DNA of 64,000 nt, from NCBI RefSeq assembly GCF_900142135.1, contig NZ_FQZU01000019.1, positions 49,675 to 113,674 of the forward strand, read 5' to 3'. Both the position numbers and the translations under genes were made by a program. This document shows, piece by piece, positions 52,748 through 60,879 of the stretch. This DNA is from Desulfatibacillum alkenivorans DSM 16219 (GTDB lineage Bacteria > Desulfobacterota > Desulfobacteria > Desulfobacterales > Desulfatibacillaceae). The stretch's first letter is position 1; each line of letters begins with the position of its first letter. The notes beneath the pieces are model-generated. The model worked only from the letters and a program-made list of their open reading frames with translations, was not told where the DNA came from and made no database searches.

Positions 52748-53995
52748 TCAGCCCTGGCCCATCCTTTTCTTGCGGGCCTTGTCCACTTCCAGGGAAACCT
52801 TAATTCCTCGATTTTTAATGGAATACCAAACCAGGCGCTTCTTATCCATGACGAAAAACCTGCGGCCGTACTTTTTCAGGGCCTTTTCATTGATGTTGAA
52901 ACCCAGGCCCGGCAACGTGGGAGTCTGAAGCGAACCCGACTGGTGGGTGAAGGGGGTTTCCAGGATGCCGTCTCTGGCCTCGATGACCCAGCCGGGAGGC
53001 GCGTAGGGATATTCCAGGGCTTTTTTCCCGGCAAAGCCGCTGGCGGCCATAAGCTGCAGGTTGATGGCGAAGCCGATGCCGTTGGTCCAGGTGTGGGGGC
53101 TGTATAAAAGGCCGTGCTCCTTGCACAGCTTGGCGACTTCAAAGGTCTGGGCGATGCCGCCGGTAAAGCAGGCGTCGGGCTGGAATATGTCCAGGCAATG
53201 CCTTTTGATCATCATGGCCAGTTCCGGCAGGCCCGAGGAATTGAGCTCGCCGCCGGAAATAGGAACCTTGCTGTAGGCGGTCAACTCGGCCAGGTCGTCG
53301 TAAGCGTCCATGGGCAGGGGCTCTTCGATCCAGGCCAGGCCGGCGTCGGCGCAGGCGTCGGCGAAATATTTGGCCCGCTGCATGTCCCAAAGGGGCGCGG
53401 CGCCTACGACGGTCACGCGCCAGCCCTGGTTGGCGTCCACGCCGATGGCCATTTTATCGCCCATGGCTTTGGCGGTTTCCGTAACCTGCCGGATGTCCAT
53501 GTCCGGGTCAAAATCATGGACGCGCAGCTTGACCGTGCGGAATCCTTCTTCGTATCTGGCCTGGACTTCCTCGATGCGCTCCTCCGGTCCTTTCACCTCT
53601 CCGGTGGAGGCGTAGAGGTCGATCTTGCAGGCCTTGCCGCCAAGAAGTTCGTAAACCGGCTTGTCCTGCTTCTTGCCCAGGATGTCCCAGAAGGCGGGTT
53701 CGATCCATCCCTGGCGCTGCCCAATGTAGCCCACCTCCCGGACCCGCTGCTGGATCAGGTCAATGTCCGTGGCTTCCTCACCGAGCAGATACGGCCCCAG
53801 CACCTCCCCGAGGCCCGCCCGTTCCCGGCCCATGGCCGTGCACGCGCTGTATCCGATGATGCCGTCGTCGGTGGTCACTTTAATCAGATCAAAGCGGTTT
53901 TCCGTTTGGGGGAGGCCGGGAATCCAACTGGGGTAAAAGGGCGCCGGCAGGGGAATGGCCACGTGATACAGTTCTATCCGCGCAATTTTGCTCAT
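52748..53995 (-). CDS. Mandelate racemase/muconate lactonizing enzyme family protein
   Basis: A 415-aa enolase-superfamily enzyme. The capping domain covers about 1-130, then a modified TIM barrel with VKLRVH (the KxK/KxR position of general bases), DANQGW, EEP and GGE as the three metal ligands, and a late HTW. These enzymes abstract the alpha-proton of a carboxylate using Mg2+ (racemisation, dehydration or cycloisomerisation); the exact substrate cannot be read. Its ATG overlaps the stop of the upstream SpoIIE phosphatase by 4 bases. The C-terminus is longer and more basic than usual. Confidence 0.85.
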   Translation of the reverse strand: MSKIARIELYHVAIPLPAPFYPSWIPGLPQTENRFDLIKVTTDDGIIGYSACTAMGRERAGLGEVLGPYLLGEEATDIDLIQQRVREVGYIGQRQGWIEPAFWDILGKKQDKPVYELLGGKACKIDLYASTGEVKGPEERIEEVQARYEEGFRTVKLRVHDFDPDMDIRQVTETAKAMGDKMAIGVDANQGWRVTVVGAAPLWDMQRAKYFADACADAGLAWIEEPLPMDAYDDLAELTAYSKVPISGGELNSSGLPELAMMIKRHCLDIFQPDACFTGGIAQTFEVAKLCKEHGLLYSPHTWTNGIGFAINLQLMAASGFAGKKALEYPYAPPGWVIEARDGILETPFTHQSGSLQTPTLPGLGFNINEKALKKYGRRFFVMDKKRLVWYSIKNRGIKVSLEVDKARKKRMGQG

Positions 53996-55722
53996 GCTTT
54001 TCTCCTTAGACAGATCATGGTGATGTCATCGAACTGGGGCTCTTCGGCCATGTGTTCAAACAGCGCTTTGTCCATGGACAAAACCAGGCCGTGGGCCGAA
54101 TCCTGGGCGCCTTCCACCAGGGACAGGATGCGCTTCCGGGAAAAAGCCTCGCCTTTCGGGCTGCGGGCGTCCAAAACGCCGTCGGTGTATCCAAAAAGCA
54201 GGTCGCCGGCCTCCATGGCAACGGAGCCATGACCGAACTCAATGCCCTCCCGCAGGCCTGCTGCGGGCCCGGTGGGGTTCAAGAATTCCCGAGACCCGTT
54301 GTTTCTCGCCAGGATCGGGGGTTCGTGGCCTGCATTCACATAATCCAGCTTGCCGCCGGCCGGGTCCAGCACGCCCAAAAACACCGTGGCGAACATGCCC
54401 TGCTCCCCGTGCACGGAGGCGATGTAGTCGTTGGTGTGGGATACGGCGTACAAGGCGCTTTGGACGTGAGTTTCATAGTCATGGCTATCCTGGCAATCGT
54501 CCCCCAACTGCAAGGTGTACACACGCAAAAGGCTTCTGAACAAAGCCATGAACAAGGCTGAGCCAACCCCTTTGTCGCAGACATCAGCAATGACAAAGGC
54601 CACGCCGCCCCCAGGCAGCTTGAAGACGTCGTAAAAATCCCCCGCCACCTGCCTCGCCGGATGAAAATCAGCGTCAATCTCCCAGCCGGAAACCCCGGGG
54701 ATGTCCTTGGGAAGAAAATCCTGTTGAATTTTTCGCCCTTGCTCCATCTCCAATTCCATGACCTTCATGCGTTCCTTATCCCTCAGAACGCCGATCATGT
54801 TGTTAAAACTTTCCGACACAATTCCCAACTCGTCATTGGAAACCAAAGGCGCCCTCACATTATAATCCCCGCCCTCCACCTTTCTGATAGCCCTTTCCAG
54901 ATTTGACAAGGGAACGACAATGCTTCTGGCCGCCATGCGGGCTACAATAATCGTGGCGATGGTGCATCCCACCAGCAGGAAGGAAATGACAGCCAGCTGA
55001 GAATTCAGCAGGGACTCGGGGTCCTGCGCCAGCATGAGCCGGGTTTTATTGTATACCACAACGGACAGCATCAGGAAGGGAAGCACTCCGGTCACGACCA
55101 GAGAGATGATCATTCTCGTCCCCATGGTCATGCGCCAGGCGCCTTTCACGCCCGTAATTTTGTCATTAGGGAACAATTTCGGCCACAGCTCCCGGCTGAA
55201 AAGCTCCATATTAAAAAAGATCAGGCTTGTGGTTATGACCCCTGAAAACAAGATCCCTATGAACATGCGATAGGGCAAACGCGGGTCGCCGGAGATATTT
55301 TCAAGAAAGGGGATCATGATAGGAAAAACCAATGAGGCGGCCAGCCAGTTCCAAATGGTGGCCAGGGCGGATAAGTAAGGAAGGTTGATAACCTTCCTTT
55401 TGGCGATCTCCTTGATCCCGGGCGCCTCCTGCATCCGTCCGTTCAGGACGTCCATATACGCCACAACATCCCGGAACCATCTGCGAACAGCCAGGCCGGT
55501 GATCAGGATTTGCAGGAGAAAAATCCCCGCCGATCCATAGAATATCCCGCTTAAATTGTCTGCGACGGTGATTGAGTCGAAAAACACAAAATATAAGATG
55601 CAAAGCGCCATGCCCACAAAATTGCCGCCGACCGTCCTGCGGCGGAAGCTCTTCAGCAAAAACATTTTGCTGAACGATTCCGCCTCGCCTTGATTATTTT
55701 GTGTTTTGCCCAAGTCTTTCAC
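53992..55722 (-). CDS. Membrane SpoIIE-type Ser/Thr protein phosphatase
   Basis: A 576-aa signalling protein. Six transmembrane helices lie in the first ~270 residues, followed by a HAMP domain (about 272-325), a coiled linker and a PP2C/SpoIIE phosphatase domain (about 350-575) with AGDFYDVF, ADVCDKGVGSAL, YTDGVLDAR and FDDITMI supplying the acidic metal ligands. Such proteins dephosphorylate anti-sigma-factor antagonists (RsbU-like). The stop overlaps the start of the enolase-superfamily gene by 4 bases, an odd pairing. No RsbV/W partner is seen in the window. Confidence 0.9.
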   Translation of the reverse strand: MKDLGKTQNNQGEAESFSKMFLLKSFRRRTVGGNFVGMALCILYFVFFDSITVADNLSGIFYGSAGIFLLQILITGLAVRRWFRDVVAYMDVLNGRMQEAPGIKEIAKRKVINLPYLSALATIWNWLAASLVFPIMIPFLENISGDPRLPYRMFIGILFSGVITTSLIFFNMELFSRELWPKLFPNDKITGVKGAWRMTMGTRMIISLVVTGVLPFLMLSVVVYNKTRLMLAQDPESLLNSQLAVISFLLVGCTIATIIVARMAARSIVVPLSNLERAIRKVEGGDYNVRAPLVSNDELGIVSESFNNMIGVLRDKERMKVMELEMEQGRKIQQDFLPKDIPGVSGWEIDADFHPARQVAGDFYDVFKLPGGGVAFVIADVCDKGVGSALFMALFRSLLRVYTLQLGDDCQDSHDYETHVQSALYAVSHTNDYIASVHGEQGMFATVFLGVLDPAGGKLDYVNAGHEPPILARNNGSREFLNPTGPAAGLREGIEFGHGSVAMEAGDLLFGYTDGVLDARSPKGEAFSRKRILSLVEGAQDSAHGLVLSMDKALFEHMAEEPQFDDITMICLRRKA

Positions 55723-55803
55723 TGCTCTTCCCCGCTGTCTGAACCAAAAGCCGGACGCCCCATGGCGCAGCGCCTCTATTGCATTTTGTCAAACTATAGC
55801 TGT

Positions 55804-57603
55804 TTATACAGAATGTCCACGACTTCGATAACTTTGTCTCGCAAAACACTCCCATATTAACAGGAGAAGGGCCGCCAGGCCAACCCCTGCCGCGATCCAA
55901 ATTCCTTGGGGACGAAAGATTAACAGAATCTCTCTTTCCCCCGGCTCCTTAACATGGACTCCCAACAGGCCTTGTTTGTCCACAACCTCTCCGAAAGAAG
56001 ACGACCAGCCCGGATCGTAATTCTGGTTGATTACGCAAAGCCCCGGCGTCTGCATATCACTATGAACCCTTACCCGATTATAGCTCACATCAAGGAGCCC
56101 GACCTCGCCCCGGCCTGAAGCCAGCCAAACCTCTCCGCGGTAATTTTGCAAATATTTCTCAGGGCCGCCGGCTTTCAAATCCAGCCGGGACGGTAAGGCG
56201 TTAGTGGGAATTTGAATGCTTGAATTCCACTTGATCACCCCCGTGTTTTCCATAAGGTTAATATACAAGGGGCCGTACAAAACCTGGCTGAAAGCCGCCC
56301 GCTGCTCCACTTTCGGAGGATCGTGAAAAAAAATCAGCGGTATGATCAGCCGGTTGGCCGCCAGGGGATAAACCGCCGCAAGGGCCATAAAAAGGGCTAA
56401 AGCTAACTTTATATTTCGGCTTTTCACCCAGTTGAACAGGGAGTGAAAAAAGCCTCCGAAACCCAGACAGATAAAGAATAAGATATAAAAATTAAAATAC
56501 TTGACCGTATTGTACATGGCCCCAAACACGGGCAAGCGGGACAAAGGAGCAAAAAGGTCAAAGGGCAAGTATAAGCTAAAGCTGACGGCGATGGACAACC
56601 CCAGAAGGACTGCAACGCCTATATAGCGCCGAAAGGACAGCAGGGGGGACAAACAGGCCAGAGCCAGGGCAAGGCCCCCGCACCCGATATACTCCGGCCC
56701 CACAAGATTCGGCCCGACCCCGCCCGAGGACCTGGCAATCTCAATAAAGGGACGCGTCTTGACATAACCCTCCCAAAAGGCGGCGATCCCCTGGAACGGA
56801 TTGAAAACCGGCAAGGCATCCTGGGCGGGCTTGAAGATCTGATAATCCACCGTCCTGGGATTGACCGCCAGCAAGCCGGTGAGCAGGTAAAACTTCACCG
56901 CTCCGATCAAACAGGCGAAGACGGCGGCCAGGATCAGATTTTTCAAGGTCAGCCTTCCGCTTAAGCCCCCGTTCTCCCGCCCCGGCAAGGCTTTGCCGAA
57001 GAGCCAAAGCAGCCCCAGGAAGAGCAAGGTCACGGGCAGGACGAAATTCGCCTCCGCCAACAACAAATATAACAACAGCACAGCGGCGAAAAAGTATCTT
57101 TTATCCCTTCCGGCGCCGGCCAGGCAAAAGGCGATGAGGGGAAATAGGTAATAAAAGGTCTCCCAGTAATTCCCCCCAAACAGGCGTGCAGGAAGCCACC
57201 CGGATACGGCGTACAAGGCCGTCGCGCTAAACACGCCCCACCGGTTGAACCCGAGTATCCGCCGCGTGTACAGGGCCATGCCGGCCGTCCCGGCAAGAAA
57301 TATCAGGAAGACGTTTATGCGGCATCCAAGGATTTCTCCGGCCGCGAGTATGACGGGGAGCAACGGGGAAAAGGAAGGATCGTGCGGGTGGGCCGCCAAA
57401 GGAAACCCGCCGTTCACATAGGGGCTCCAGAACCCGGGTTCGCCCTGATCCAACAAGGAGTCCCGGGCCGCCTTATGGTGAAAATACAACTGCCGCCAGT
57501 CCCCGTTGGAAAAATCCGCCGTCTTGTTGGGGCGGAAAAACAGGGGGACAGCCATAATAAGGCACGCCAAAACCACCAACGCGGCCATTATGCGGTTTTG
57601 CAT
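55804..57603 (-). CDS. YfhO-like polytopic membrane protein
   Basis: A 599-aa membrane protein with about twelve hydrophobic helices and a C-terminal periplasmic beta-rich part. It resembles YfhO/GT-C-type membrane proteins: early PFFRPNKT, an HPHDPSFSPLLP loop and 'NQNYDPGWSS' near the end. A glycosylation or lipoteichoic-type polymer-modifying role is possible but unproven. The start at 57603 is used because the open frame continuing to 58035 crosses the amphi-Trp gene and has non-protein-like sequence. The start codon lies 25 bases past the amphi-Trp stop, so they are likely co-transcribed. Confidence 0.7.
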   Translation of the reverse strand: MQNRIMAALVVLACLIMAVPLFFRPNKTADFSNGDWRQLYFHHKAARDSLLDQGEPGFWSPYVNGGFPLAAHPHDPSFSPLLPVILAAGEILGCRINVFLIFLAGTAGMALYTRRILGFNRWGVFSATALYAVSGWLPARLFGGNYWETFYYLFPLIAFCLAGAGRDKRYFFAAVLLLYLLLAEANFVLPVTLLFLGLLWLFGKALPGRENGGLSGRLTLKNLILAAVFACLIGAVKFYLLTGLLAVNPRTVDYQIFKPAQDALPVFNPFQGIAAFWEGYVKTRPFIEIARSSGGVGPNLVGPEYIGCGGLALALACLSPLLSFRRYIGVAVLLGLSIAVSFSLYLPFDLFAPLSRLPVFGAMYNTVKYFNFYILFFICLGFGGFFHSLFNWVKSRNIKLALALFMALAAVYPLAANRLIIPLIFFHDPPKVEQRAAFSQVLYGPLYINLMENTGVIKWNSSIQIPTNALPSRLDLKAGGPEKYLQNYRGEVWLASGRGEVGLLDVSYNRVRVHSDMQTPGLCVINQNYDPGWSSSFGEVVDKQGLLGVHVKEPGEREILLIFRPQGIWIAAGVGLAALLLLIWECFARQSYRSRGHSV

Positions 57604-57628
57604 CCGTCTGCTTGGAATGAATCCCGGA

Positions 57629-57859
57629 TCAGTCAGATTTATTTTCCCATTTGAACTGGAATTCCACTTCTTCCGAGTTTCCTTCCCGCTCATGCTCAAT
57701 GTTGAAAACCGCGCCCGCCGGCACGTTGATCCTCTCCCCGGCAATCTGAATGCGGAAAGGCTTGCCGCTCTCCAGGCAATCCGCCAGGCGCCTGAGCTTT
57801 TCCACCGTCTGCTTGACGGAATACTCTTTGACGACGTCGCGTTCCTTCTTGGCTGCCAT
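57629..57859 (-). CDS. Amphi-Trp domain protein
   Basis: A 76-aa protein matching the small amphi-Trp domain family: a basic N-terminal helix (VKEYSVKQTVEKLRRLADCL), GKPFRIQIAGERINVPAG, then an alternating acidic strand ending in FQFKWENK. Function is unknown; the domain occurs singly in many bacteria and archaea. GGAGAG precedes the start. It is the first gene before the YfhO-like protein. Confidence 0.75.
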   Translation of the reverse strand: MAAKKERDVVKEYSVKQTVEKLRRLADCLESGKPFRIQIAGERINVPAGAVFNIEHEREGNSEEVEFQFKWENKSD

Positions 57860-58052
57860 AACTGTCTCTCCTTATAATTCGTCGGGCGCTCAAAATAGCA
57901 TATTCGCCCAGCCGATACAAGGCTGGGGCGTTTGAAGGGCTTTCCTGAAAACGCGCCGCAGCCTTCCCAAGTGGAAGGGTTTTTGCATGAAAATATAAAT
58001 ATTCCGGTTCGCCTGACCATCCTGGATTCACGCACAATTTCACGACCGCGCT

Positions 58053-58080
58053 AAAAAAAGAACGATCGCTCGTTTTTTTA
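58053..58080. promoter_or_regulatory. Palindromic operator candidate upstream of ACAD/kinase operon
   Basis: AACGA (58061-58065) and TCGTT (58070-58074) flank TCGC. An A-run to the left (58053-58059) and a T-run to the right extend the symmetry, giving an almost perfect 28-bp palindrome that ends directly at the -35 box. A repressor bound here would block the promoter. The TetR encoded at 60171-60872 is the natural candidate. Confidence 0.6.
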
Positions 58081-58109
58081 TTGACACCCGAGTAAATATG
58101 CTTGATAAT
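58081..58109 (+). promoter_or_regulatory. Sigma-70 promoter of the phosphatase/ACAD/kinase operon
   Basis: TTGACA (58081-58086), a 17-base spacer and GATAAT (58104-58109) form a near-consensus promoter about 55 bases upstream of the first gene. It is the best promoter seen in the window. Confidence 0.7.
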
Positions 58110-58163
58110 TGCTCCAACATGCGGGCGAACCAGCCCGAACAACCTCAAGGAATGATATTGGCA

Positions 58164-58862
58164 ATGAGCCTTCTATACATGGTGCGCCACGGACAAGCCT
58201 CCTTCGGGACGCCGAATTACGACAGATTGTCCCCCACAGGGCAAGAGCAGTCAAAGAATCTGGCCAGGCATCTCATTGACAAGCAATCCAAGTTTCATGC
58301 GGTGTACACGGGAAACATGCTGCGTCATCAGCAGACCGCCCAGCCGTTGGTGGATGAGGGCGGCCTTAAGGGCCTGTGCCCCGGCGATTTTACGGTGAAC
58401 GGGGCTTTTGACGAGTACGACGCAACCTCCGTGTGGACCATCCAGATTGAGGAAATGATCCGGGAGGAGCCTTCCATCGCTCAGGAGTTAAGCAGGCTTC
58501 CGGACGACCGCGAGGTGTTTGAAAGGCTTTTCCGCCAGGCCATGCTCAGATGGGTGAGCGGGGACCAGGACGAAGAAAAGGGCCCCACCTGGAAAGCCTT
58601 TTCCAGCAGGGTGGCCAAAGGCGTTAAAGAAGTGATGGAGACTCACGGGGAGGATGAGAACGTCATTGTATTCTCGTCCGCCGGCCCGGTTTCAGCCGCG
58701 CTGCAATTCGCCCTGGACCTGGATTACGCCAAGGCCATGGAGCTGGCCTTTTCCACGCTGAACGCATCCGTTACTGTTTTTGAATTTAACAGGAAACATA
58801 TAACGCTCCAAGGATACAACAATGTGTCGTATCTGGAAGAGTCACTCATTACCGATAGATAA
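58164..58862 (+). CDS. Histidine phosphatase-family protein
   Basis: A 232-aa phosphoglycerate-mutase-like phosphatase. The catalytic RHG (Arg8, His9, Gly10 in VRHGQASFG) is at the N-terminus, followed by SPTGQEQSKNLARH, a second Arg in the region of MLRHQQT, and a late SSAGPVSAAL where the family has its second catalytic His (Ala here, so that residue may be changed). The start at 58164 gives the usual MSLLYMVRHG; earlier ATGs at 58098 and 58152 are less well placed. It is 15 bases from the ACAD gene. In this operon it could remove phosphate from a phospho-acyl intermediate or from a phosphorylated protein (inference). Confidence 0.8.
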   Translation: MSLLYMVRHGQASFGTPNYDRLSPTGQEQSKNLARHLIDKQSKFHAVYTGNMLRHQQTAQPLVDEGGLKGLCPGDFTVNGAFDEYDATSVWTIQIEEMIREEPSIAQELSRLPDDREVFERLFRQAMLRWVSGDQDEEKGPTWKAFSSRVAKGVKEVMETHGEDENVIVFSSAGPVSAALQFALDLDYAKAMELAFSTLNASVTVFEFNRKHITLQGYNNVSYLEESLITDR

Positions 58863-58877
58863 ACCAAGGAGGACTGC

Positions 58878-60083
58878 ATGGATTTTACCATCTCTGAAAG
58901 AATGCAAACCGTTCTGGGCATGATTAGAGAATTTGTGGACAAGGAACTCATTCCCATGGAGCCGGAATTCCTGACTCATGAGTTCAGGGATATGGAACCC
59001 GAATTGGAAAAAAAGCGCGACATGGTCAAGAAAATGGAACTGTGGGCGCCCAACCATCCCAAGGAATACGGCGGAATGGGCCTGAACCTCATGGACCATG
59101 CCCTGGTGTCCGAAGCCCTGGGCCGCACGCCCATCGGCCACTATGTTTTCGGGTGCCAGGCGCCTGATGCGGGCAACATTGAAATCCTGAACCTCCATGG
59201 CACGCCCGAGCAAAAAGAAAAATACCTCCAGCCTTTGATTGAAGGCAAAATCCGCTCCTGCTTCTCCATGACGGAAGTGGAGCAGCCCGGCTCTAACCCC
59301 GTGATCATGGACACTACCGCGGTCAAGGACGGCGACGACTACATCATCAACGGCCACAAATGGTATTCCTCTTCCGCCGACGGCGCGGAATTCGCCATTG
59401 TCATGGCGGTGACCAACCCTGACAACGCCAAGTACATGCAGGCCAGCATGATCATCGTGCCCAGCGACACCCCCGGCTTCAACCTGGTTCGCAACATCCC
59501 GGTCATGGGCCACGCAGGCAGCGGCTGGTCCAGCCACGGCGAAATCCTGTATCAAAACTGCCGCGTACCCCAGTCCAACCTGCTCGGCCCCGAGGGCGGC
59601 GGATTCGTCATCGCGCAAGAACGCCTCGGGCCCGGCCGCATCCATCACTGCATGCGCTGGATCGGCATCTGCACACGCGCCTTCGACCTGATGGTTCACA
59701 GAGCCAACACGCGCATGATGGCCCCCGGACAGCCCTTGGGCTCCAAACAAATCATCCAGGCCTTTATTTCCGAAAGCGCCGCTGAAATTCAAGCGGCCCG
59801 CCTCATGGTTCTCCAGGCCGCATGGGCCATGGAAACCAAGGGACACAAGGAAGCCCGCAAGGAAGTCTCCTTGATTAAGTTCTATGTTGCCGGAGTTATG
59901 CAAAAAGTTATCGACAGGGCCTTGCAGGTTCATGGCGGACTTGGTATGACAGACGACACGATAATCGCCTTCCTGTTCAGGCATGAAAGAGCCGCCCGCA
60001 TCTACGACGGCGCCGACGAAGTGCACAAGGCGAGCATTGCCCGGAGAATTTTAAAGGAATACGAAGGCAAAAACATCAGATAG
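58878..60083 (+). CDS. Acyl-CoA dehydrogenase, ACAD10/11-like
   Basis: A 401-aa flavoprotein dehydrogenase. The FAD and acyl-CoA motif CFSMTEVEQPGSNP, the middle beta-domain with HKWYSSSADGAEF, and the helical C-domain are complete. LGPGRIHHCMR (starting around residue 250) is the hallmark of the ACAD10/ACAD11 branch. Glu248 in ERLGPGR and Asp377 in YDGADEVH occupy the two positions where other family members have their catalytic base. In that branch the substrate is a phosphorylated 4-hydroxyacyl-CoA, made by an APH-fold kinase domain. Two such kinases are encoded downstream here. AAGGAGG precedes the start. A hairpin follows. Confidence 0.88.
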   Translation: MDFTISERMQTVLGMIREFVDKELIPMEPEFLTHEFRDMEPELEKKRDMVKKMELWAPNHPKEYGGMGLNLMDHALVSEALGRTPIGHYVFGCQAPDAGNIEILNLHGTPEQKEKYLQPLIEGKIRSCFSMTEVEQPGSNPVIMDTTAVKDGDDYIINGHKWYSSSADGAEFAIVMAVTNPDNAKYMQASMIIVPSDTPGFNLVRNIPVMGHAGSGWSSHGEILYQNCRVPQSNLLGPEGGGFVIAQERLGPGRIHHCMRWIGICTRAFDLMVHRANTRMMAPGQPLGSKQIIQAFISESAAEIQAARLMVLQAAWAMETKGHKEARKEVSLIKFYVAGVMQKVIDRALQVHGGLGMTDDTIIAFLFRHERAARIYDGADEVHKASIARRILKEYEGKNIR

Positions 60084-60090
60084 AAGCTCT

Positions 60091-60133
60091 GGGAAAGGCC
60101 TTTCCGGGCGTCAGGCTCCGGAAGGCCTTTCCC
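60091..60133 (+). terminator. Long hairpin after acyl-CoA dehydrogenase gene
   Basis: GGGAAAGGCC-TTCCGG (from 60091) pairs with CCGGAAGGCCTTTCCC (to 60133) with a single bulge. There is no T-run, so it may be an mRNA processing or stabilising element setting the level of the dehydrogenase relative to downstream genes. Confidence 0.55.
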
Positions 60134-60170
60134 TCCTACAAAGAAAACGGAGGGAACCACCGGCCCCGCT

Positions 60171-60872
60171 ATGATGACTTATGAAGAGTTCAAAAGCATG
60201 GTCCATCTTTCGCGGCGAGAGATCTGCAAGGAGATCTTCAACGAAAACAAGGACCTGATCAAAGTCAAAAAGCCTGAAAGGGTGGTAAAGAACCTCGGGA
60301 AAATATTCGAGGCCACCCTGGCCTTGAGCAATAAAAAAGGGTTCCATGCCATGAGCCTGAGAGATCTCTCCTCAGGCGCAGGCCTTTCCATGGGCGCCTT
60401 GTATTCCTATTTTTCCAGCAAGGAGGAGTTGCTGCGCATGATCCAGGATCAGGGCCGGCGCATCACTTCGCGCATCCTGGAGGAGCAGATAGGAACCGTC
60501 GAGGACACCCGGGAAAAATTGCAGACAGCCATTGTTGTGCACCTTTATCTTTCCGAGGTCATGCAGCCGTGGTTTTATTTTTCCTATATGGAGGCCAAAA
60601 ACCTGCCCAAGCGCGCTCAAAAGGAAGCCATCCTGAGCGAGTTGTCCACCGAGCAGATGTATGCGGACATCATCAAGCAGGGCCAGCGGGAAGGAATCTT
60701 TCAGCCAAGGGATCCGGAAATGACCTCGGCTTTTATCAAGGCCATGTTGCAGGACTGGTATTTGAAAAAATGGAAATACCAGGCCAGACAGGTTACCGTG
60801 GACGCATATGGCAAAGTTGTGGTAGATTGGGCCTTCGCGTACCTGGACAACCAAACTGCGATGGAACAATAG
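60171..60872 (+). CDS. TetR/AcrR-family transcriptional regulator
   Basis: A 233-aa repressor with an N-terminal extension of about 35 residues before the helix-turn-helix (LALSNKKGFHAMSLRDLSSG then AGLSMGALYSYFSSKEELL). A TetR_C helical domain follows. Embedded between the dehydrogenase and the kinases on the same strand, it is the likely local regulator, probably sensing an acyl-CoA. The start is uncertain (ATGs at 60171, 60174 and 60180). It ends 7 bases before the first kinase gene. Confidence 0.88.
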   Translation: MMTYEEFKSMVHLSRREICKEIFNENKDLIKVKKPERVVKNLGKIFEATLALSNKKGFHAMSLRDLSSGAGLSMGALYSYFSSKEELLRMIQDQGRRITSRILEEQIGTVEDTREKLQTAIVVHLYLSEVMQPWFYFSYMEAKNLPKRAQKEAILSELSTEQMYADIIKQGQREGIFQPRDPEMTSAFIKAMLQDWYLKKWKYQARQVTVDAYGKVVVDWAFAYLDNQTAMEQ

Positions 60873-60879
60873 AACCGCC

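Noticed and set aside
57604..58035. N-terminal 144-residue extension of the YfhO-like protein
   Set aside because: It crosses the amphi-Trp gene in another frame, has non-protein-like composition, and the membrane protein has a natural start at 57603.
58842..60026. A 394-codon open frame antisense to the acyl-CoA dehydrogenase
   Set aside because: Complete overlap with a clear ACAD gene; the translation is His/Gly/Val-rich without motifs.
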